Shown here: piece by piece, positions 41,396 through 42,870 of the stretch
Numbering within the stretch: the stretch's first letter is position 1
How the letters are laid out: each line of letters starts with the position of its first letter
Source of the DNA: Vicinamibacterales bacterium
GTDB taxonomy: Bacteria; Acidobacteriota; Vicinamibacteria; Vicinamibacterales; UBA8438
Direction of reading: 5' to 3'
NCBI GenBank assembly: GCA_937766455.1
Contig: CALLXD010000050.1
Location: 1 to 42,870 of the forward strand
DNA: 42,870 bases
Notes under the pieces: model-generated
Seen by the model: the letters and a program-made list of their open reading frames with translations, nothing else
The model's database searches: none
What the model was told of the DNA's origin: nothing
Program-made: the position numbers and the translations under genes

Positions 41396-42870
41396 GAATC
41401 CGCTCCTCCGCCGAGGTCGGCCTTCATCTGTTCCCAGGCCTGACGGGCCTCCTCCACGGAGCCCTCGTCTTCGATGGTCGTAATGTCACCCGGGTCGCGG
41501 TCCTGCGTGACCGCCCGCAGCACGCGTCGCATGATCTTGCCGCTGCGAGTCTTGGGAAGCATCGAGACGAAGTTGAGTTCGCCCACCACGGCGATGGGGC
41601 CCAATTCGCGTCTGATGGTCGCGATCAACTCGGCGCGCAGTTCGTCGGACGGGGTCTGCTGCTGCTTGAGTAGTACGAACGCGGAAATGACCTCGCCGCG
41701 CGCCTCGTCCGGGCGGCCGATGACCCCGCACTCGGCCACCGCGGGGTGTTTCAAGCAGGCGCTCTCCACCTCGATGGTGCCGATCCGGTGCGCGGCAATC
41801 TTGATGATCTCGTCGGCGCGCCCCCCAAACCAGACATAGCCATCGTCGTCGACATGGGCTGAGTCGCCGCTGAAATAGAGTCCCGGGATCTTTTCCCAGT
41901 AGTCGCGGCCGTAGCGTTCCGGTTCCCCCCAGAGCGAGGCCACCAGTCCGGGAAACGGTCGTTTGATCACCATGATGCCCTTCTCGTTGGCGTCGCACGG
42001 CGTGCCGTCATTGCGTACGACGGCGGCATCGATGCCGGGTAGCGGGAGCGTCGCGGCCCCCGGCTTGATCGGGAGTATGCCGAGCCCGTACGGGTTGCCG
42101 AACACCGGGCCACTGGTTTCGGTTTGCCACATGTGATCGATGACCGGGATCCGGTTCTTCAGGATCGTGTGCTGCAGCCATTCCCAGGCGGGTGGATTCA
42201 GCACCTCCCCGGCGGAGAAAATCCGCTGGACCCCGCTATGGTCCACACTGGCAAGCGGGCCGTCTCCGTAGCGCATCAAGGCGCGGATGGCGGTGGGCGA
42301 TGTGAAGATTCCCGTGGCGCCGATTTCCTCCACCGCGGCGCGCCAGGTGGACTCAGGCTCGGGGTAGTCCAGCGCGCCTTCAAAGATGACCGACGTGCAG
42401 CCGATGACCAGCGGCGCGTAGACCTGGTAGCTGTGTCCGACAATCCAGCCGATGTCGGAGGTGGTCCACCACACGTCGCTCGGCTTCAACCCGAAGCACC
42501 AGCGCGCCATGCTGACAATGTGGACCTGGTAGCCACCGTGGGTGTGTACCGCCAGTTTTGGCTTCGCCGTCGTTCCGGAGGTGGCCAGGATGAAGGCCGG
42601 TTCGTTGGCTTCCATCGATTCGTGGTCGCTCGACTGTCCGGCGGCGCCGGCCAGGAAACTGGACCACGACATGTCTCGGTCGGCATTCAGAGCCGGGGTC
42701 GGGTCGCCGCGCTGGAGCACGACCACGGTGTCGACGGCGTGGCCAGGTGCGCGCAGAGCCTCGTCGACAATCGGCTTCAGCGGAAGGTCTTTCCCCTTCC
42801 GGTAGGTGATATCGGCGGTGAAGACGACGCGTGATCCGCTGGCGACGATGCGGTCGGCCAGGGCCTGGGC
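41392..42870 (-). CDS. Acetate/acyl-CoA ligase (AMP-forming), N-terminally truncated by the window edge
   Basis: This is an AMP-binding enzyme that activates acetate or a short carboxylate to its CoA ester. Motifs include the P-loop-like ILATSGTTAKPK, DIGWIVGHSYQVYAPL, the adenylate-binding WQTETSGP, YFSGDSAHVDDDGYVWFGGR (hinge region) and the C-terminal catalytic Lys in KTRSGKIMRRVLR. The whole pattern matches acetyl-CoA synthetase or a close relative such as propionyl-CoA synthetase; I would not choose between them. The frame stays open to the last base of the window (ALADRIVASGSRVVFTADI upstream of 42726), so the N-terminus lies outside. It is convergent with the DUF4242 gene. Confidence 0.93.
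   Translation of the reverse strand, partial: AQALADRIVASGSRVVFTADITYRKGKDLPLKPIVDEALRAPGHAVDTVVVLQRGDPTPALNADRDMSWSSFLAGAAGQSSDHESMEANEPAFILATSGTTAKPKLAVHTHGGYQVHIVSMARWCFGLKPSDVWWTTSDIGWIVGHSYQVYAPLVIGCTSVIFEGALDYPEPESTWRAAVEEIGATGIFTSPTAIRALMRYGDGPLASVDHSGVQRIFSAGEVLNPPAWEWLQHTILKNRIPVIDHMWQTETSGPVFGNPYGLGILPIKPGAATLPLPGIDAAVVRNDGTPCDANEKGIMVIKRPFPGLVASLWGEPERYGRDYWEKIPGLYFSGDSAHVDDDGYVWFGGRADEIIKIAAHRIGTIEVESACLKHPAVAECGVIGRPDEARGEVISAFVLLKQQQTPSDELRAELIATIRRELGPIAVVGELNFVSMLPKTRSGKIMRRVLRAVTQDRDPGDITTIEDEGSVEEARQAWEQMKADLGGGADS

Noticed and set aside
1..42870. tRNA, rRNA, CRISPR array, replication origin or prophage genes
   Set aside because: None is seen: there are no regularly spaced direct repeats, no cloverleaf-like stems and no structural or replication genes on either strand. 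Short tRNAs could still be missed by eye.

Overview
The window is about 42.9 kb of GC-rich, densely coding bacterial DNA with no rRNA, tRNA or CRISPR array that I can see. The gene families suggest an Acidobacteriota-type organism, probably Vicinamibacteria-like. These include the paired secreted DUF1592/DUF1552 proteins, Tat- and lipobox-exported VOC proteins, a Tat-leader enolase-superfamily dehydratase, an exported ankyrin protein, a tannase-family esterase and a paralogous 'DLQG...HEGNY' secreted family. This placement is inference from family content, not from a marker gene.

Region 1 (1-10008) starts with the end of a CaiB/BaiF CoA-transferase that appears to have a one-base frameshift just before its stop. 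A minus-strand cluster follows. In transcription order it holds a transglutaminase-DUF2126 gene, a circularly permuted ATP-grasp/Alpha-E fusion, a transglutaminase and, beyond a 178-bp palindrome, a second transglutaminase. This is the gene set of a predicted peptide-ligation/modification system. Its first gene is split by a complete IS3-family element (8409-9670) with a 5-bp target duplication. Removing the element and one duplication restores an exact 1109-codon reading frame.

Region 2 (10145-17909) is a set of metabolic and membrane genes: 6-phosphofructokinase, a periplasmic metallo-beta-lactamase-fold hydrolase, an enolase-superfamily dehydratase whose Tat leader lies in a different frame, an MBOAT acyltransferase, a stand-alone cytochrome b, an aldo/keto reductase and a VOC protein.

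Region 3 (17986-25111) holds an exported ankyrin protein, a tannase/feruloyl esterase, a DNA alkylation repair protein, a secreted protein of unknown function, a two-gene nucleotidyltransferase cassette and a TIGR04283-like glycosyltransferase.

Region 4 (25158-38263) is a long, mostly co-directional run. It has a c-type-haem DUF1592 protein, its DUF1552 partner, a cytochrome c'-like protein, a lipoprotein epoxide hydrolase, two exported VOC proteins, two small membrane proteins, a STAS protein, a UbiD-family decarboxylase and two secreted proteins. It ends at a strong intrinsic terminator. Many of these products are exported or lipid-anchored, which suggests envelope-located oxidation or detoxification of organic compounds.

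Region 5 (38465-42870) carries a Spy-like periplasmic protein with its own terminator, an LCM-type methyltransferase, an alpha/beta hydrolase with a cysteine nucleophile, a DUF4242 protein and, on the minus strand, the C-terminal part of an acetate/acyl-CoA ligase that runs off the right edge.

The signals most worth following are the IS-split peptide-modification locus, the palindromic repeat with a third copy in the DUF1592/DUF1552 intergenic gap, the two apparent single-base frameshifts, and the small protein/nucleotidyltransferase cassette.
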